Shown here piece after piece: positions 4,919 through 5,406 of a stretch of 5,406 bases of DNA (position 1 is the stretch's first letter; every line of letters starts with the position of its first letter). Below the pieces are notes generated by a model. The model saw only the letters and a list, made by a program, of their open reading frames with translations. It was not told the DNA's origin and did not search any database. The DNA is taken from the NCBI GenBank assembly GCA_022013615.1, contig JAKLQB010000233.1, positions 1-5,406 of the forward strand. The letters are read 5' to 3'. The stretch comes from Desulfobacterales bacterium. GTDB lineage: Bacteria; Desulfobacterota; DSM-4660; Desulfatiglandales; Desulfatiglandaceae. Position numbers and translations under genes: made by a program.

Positions 4919-5406
4919 GTTCCACCAATAGATAGTTGAATTTATGCGATGTAAGCTCCTGAATTTCCAACAGGTAGTTGCTGTTCATCACAAATAAATC
5001 AGCGCCAGGAGTCAACCTGCGCATGGCCTCCGCAGGCGATTGCACCTGAAGCCCTGTAGCTGCGAGATACTTGTCCTGCTTAGCAGGGTTGATATCAATA
5101 ACGATATCGATCTTTGCTCCGGCGCGCTCCATAAATAACGCAAAAATAACGCCTTTTGACGCGCAACCCCAGATAGCGGAGGCTGTTTTGTGTTCTGTGT
5201 TCTGTGTTCCCAGTCTGGTAGCGTATTGATTAACCGTGTCAAGAAAATCCTTTGGGACATCAAAATAGTCTGATTCGTTGCAAGTTGGCATTTTGATTGT
5301 CGCCAAATCATCAACCACATAAAGATACTGTCCACAGAAGGTGTAACCGGACTTATAGACTTTCCCGAACTTCTTATTAAAATAACACAATCTGAAATAA
5401 TTCAAA
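4905..5406 (-). CDS. Sugar C-methyltransferase, C-terminal part (5' end outside window)
   Basis: About 166 codons are visible and the frame is open to the window edge, so the N-terminal zinc-binding and SAM-binding domains lie outside. A TTG at 5405-5403 could formally be a start, but the peptide begins in mid-domain. Residues 13-32 of the visible part (FGKVYKSGYTFCGQYLYVVD) resemble the end of the SAM domain (FG-x-V-...-F-x-GQYLYVV). The rest matches the C-terminal Rossmann-like domain of NovU/TylC3-type C-methyltransferases: SAIWGCASKGVIFAL (76-90), IDIVIDINPAKQDKYL (99-114), QSPAEA (122-127) and VMNSNYLLEI (139-148). Such enzymes methylate C-3 or C-5 of a dTDP- or related keto-deoxysugar to make branched sugars. 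The linker between the two parts holds a three-copy heptamer repeat. The stop overlaps the next gene by 14 bp. The family assignment is firm; the sugar substrate is not determined. Confidence 0.85.
   Translation of the reverse strand, partial: LNYFRLCYFNKKFGKVYKSGYTFCGQYLYVVDDLATIKMPTCNESDYFDVPKDFLDTVNQYATRLGTQNTEHKTASAIWGCASKGVIFALFMERAGAKIDIVIDINPAKQDKYLAATGLQVQSPAEAMRRLTPGADLFVMNSNYLLEIQELTSHKFNYLLVEHERI
5189..5209. repeat. Perfect tandem heptamer, three copies of TGTGTTC
   Basis: Three exact copies of TGTGTTC (GAACACA on the coding strand) run head to tail, preceded by TGTT and followed by CCAG. Because 7 is not a multiple of 3 the unit is read in all three frames, encoding Thr-Gln-Asn-Thr-Glu-His (residues 67-72 of the visible C-methyltransferase part). 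It lies in the linker just before the C-terminal Rossmann-like domain, where extra residues should be tolerated. Three units make exactly seven codons, so the whole array keeps frame, whereas gain or loss of one unit would not. Confidence 0.9.

Noticed and set aside
5012..5335. Minus-strand open frame of 107 codons overlapping the C-methyltransferase
   Set aside because: It is another frame of the C-methyltransferase gene, whose C-terminal domain motifs are unmistakable. The alternative peptide has none.

Overview
The window is a stretch of a surface-polysaccharide (O-antigen, capsule or exopolysaccharide) biosynthesis cluster. Every supportable gene lies on the minus strand, so transcription runs from high to low coordinates. 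The Wzx-type flippase, GT-A glycosyltransferase and several methyltransferases suggest a Gram-negative bacterium, perhaps a beta- or gammaproteobacterium. That placement is inferred from protein style only; no taxonomic marker is present.

In transcription order the layout is as follows. (1) The C-terminal part of a sugar C-methyltransferase (5406-4905, 5' end outside the window) carries an odd tandem heptamer in its linker. (2) A CmcI/rhamnosyl O-methyltransferase family protein (4918-4193) overlaps gene 1 by 14 bp. (3) A Wzx/MATE-type flippase (4132-2609) follows. (4) A family 2 glycosyltransferase (2612-1779) is joined to the flippase by an ATGA overlap. (5) A broken FkbM methyltransferase (1762-1385) appears to have lost its central domain in frame and also its C-terminus. 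(6) An AT-rich stretch (about 1388-1079) holds two tiny open frames linked by a GTGA and an ATGA overlap and by a possible slippery heptamer; it is probably gene debris, though a small membrane protein is possible. (7) An intact second FkbM-like methyltransferase (1078-137) follows. (8) The first 24 codons of a Rossmann-fold NAD-dependent epimerase/dehydratase (73-1) run off the edge. Positions 74-136 hold only a ribosome binding site and AT-rich leader. The 60 bases at 4133-4192 show no clear signal. I see no tRNA, rRNA, insertion sequence, CRISPR array or convincing factor-independent terminator.

The genes plausibly act together. The C-methyltransferase would build a branched deoxysugar nucleotide, the glycosyltransferase would add a sugar to the lipid-linked repeat unit, the flippase would export that unit, and the CmcI-like and FkbM-like enzymes would add O-methyl groups. 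The epimerase/dehydratase would supply another sugar. The donor sugar and linkage cannot be read from the sequence.

Base composition is strongly patchy. Sampled 60-base lines contain about 25% GC at 961-1020, 50% at 1561-1620, 25% at 2161-2220, 58% at 2701-2760 and 40% at 4561-4620. This fits a cluster assembled from segments of different origin, with the broken FkbM gene marking one past recombination or deletion event. I found no clearly new biological system. The most unusual items are the internally deleted FkbM gene, the possible frameshift site in the AT-rich stretch and the heptamer repeat.
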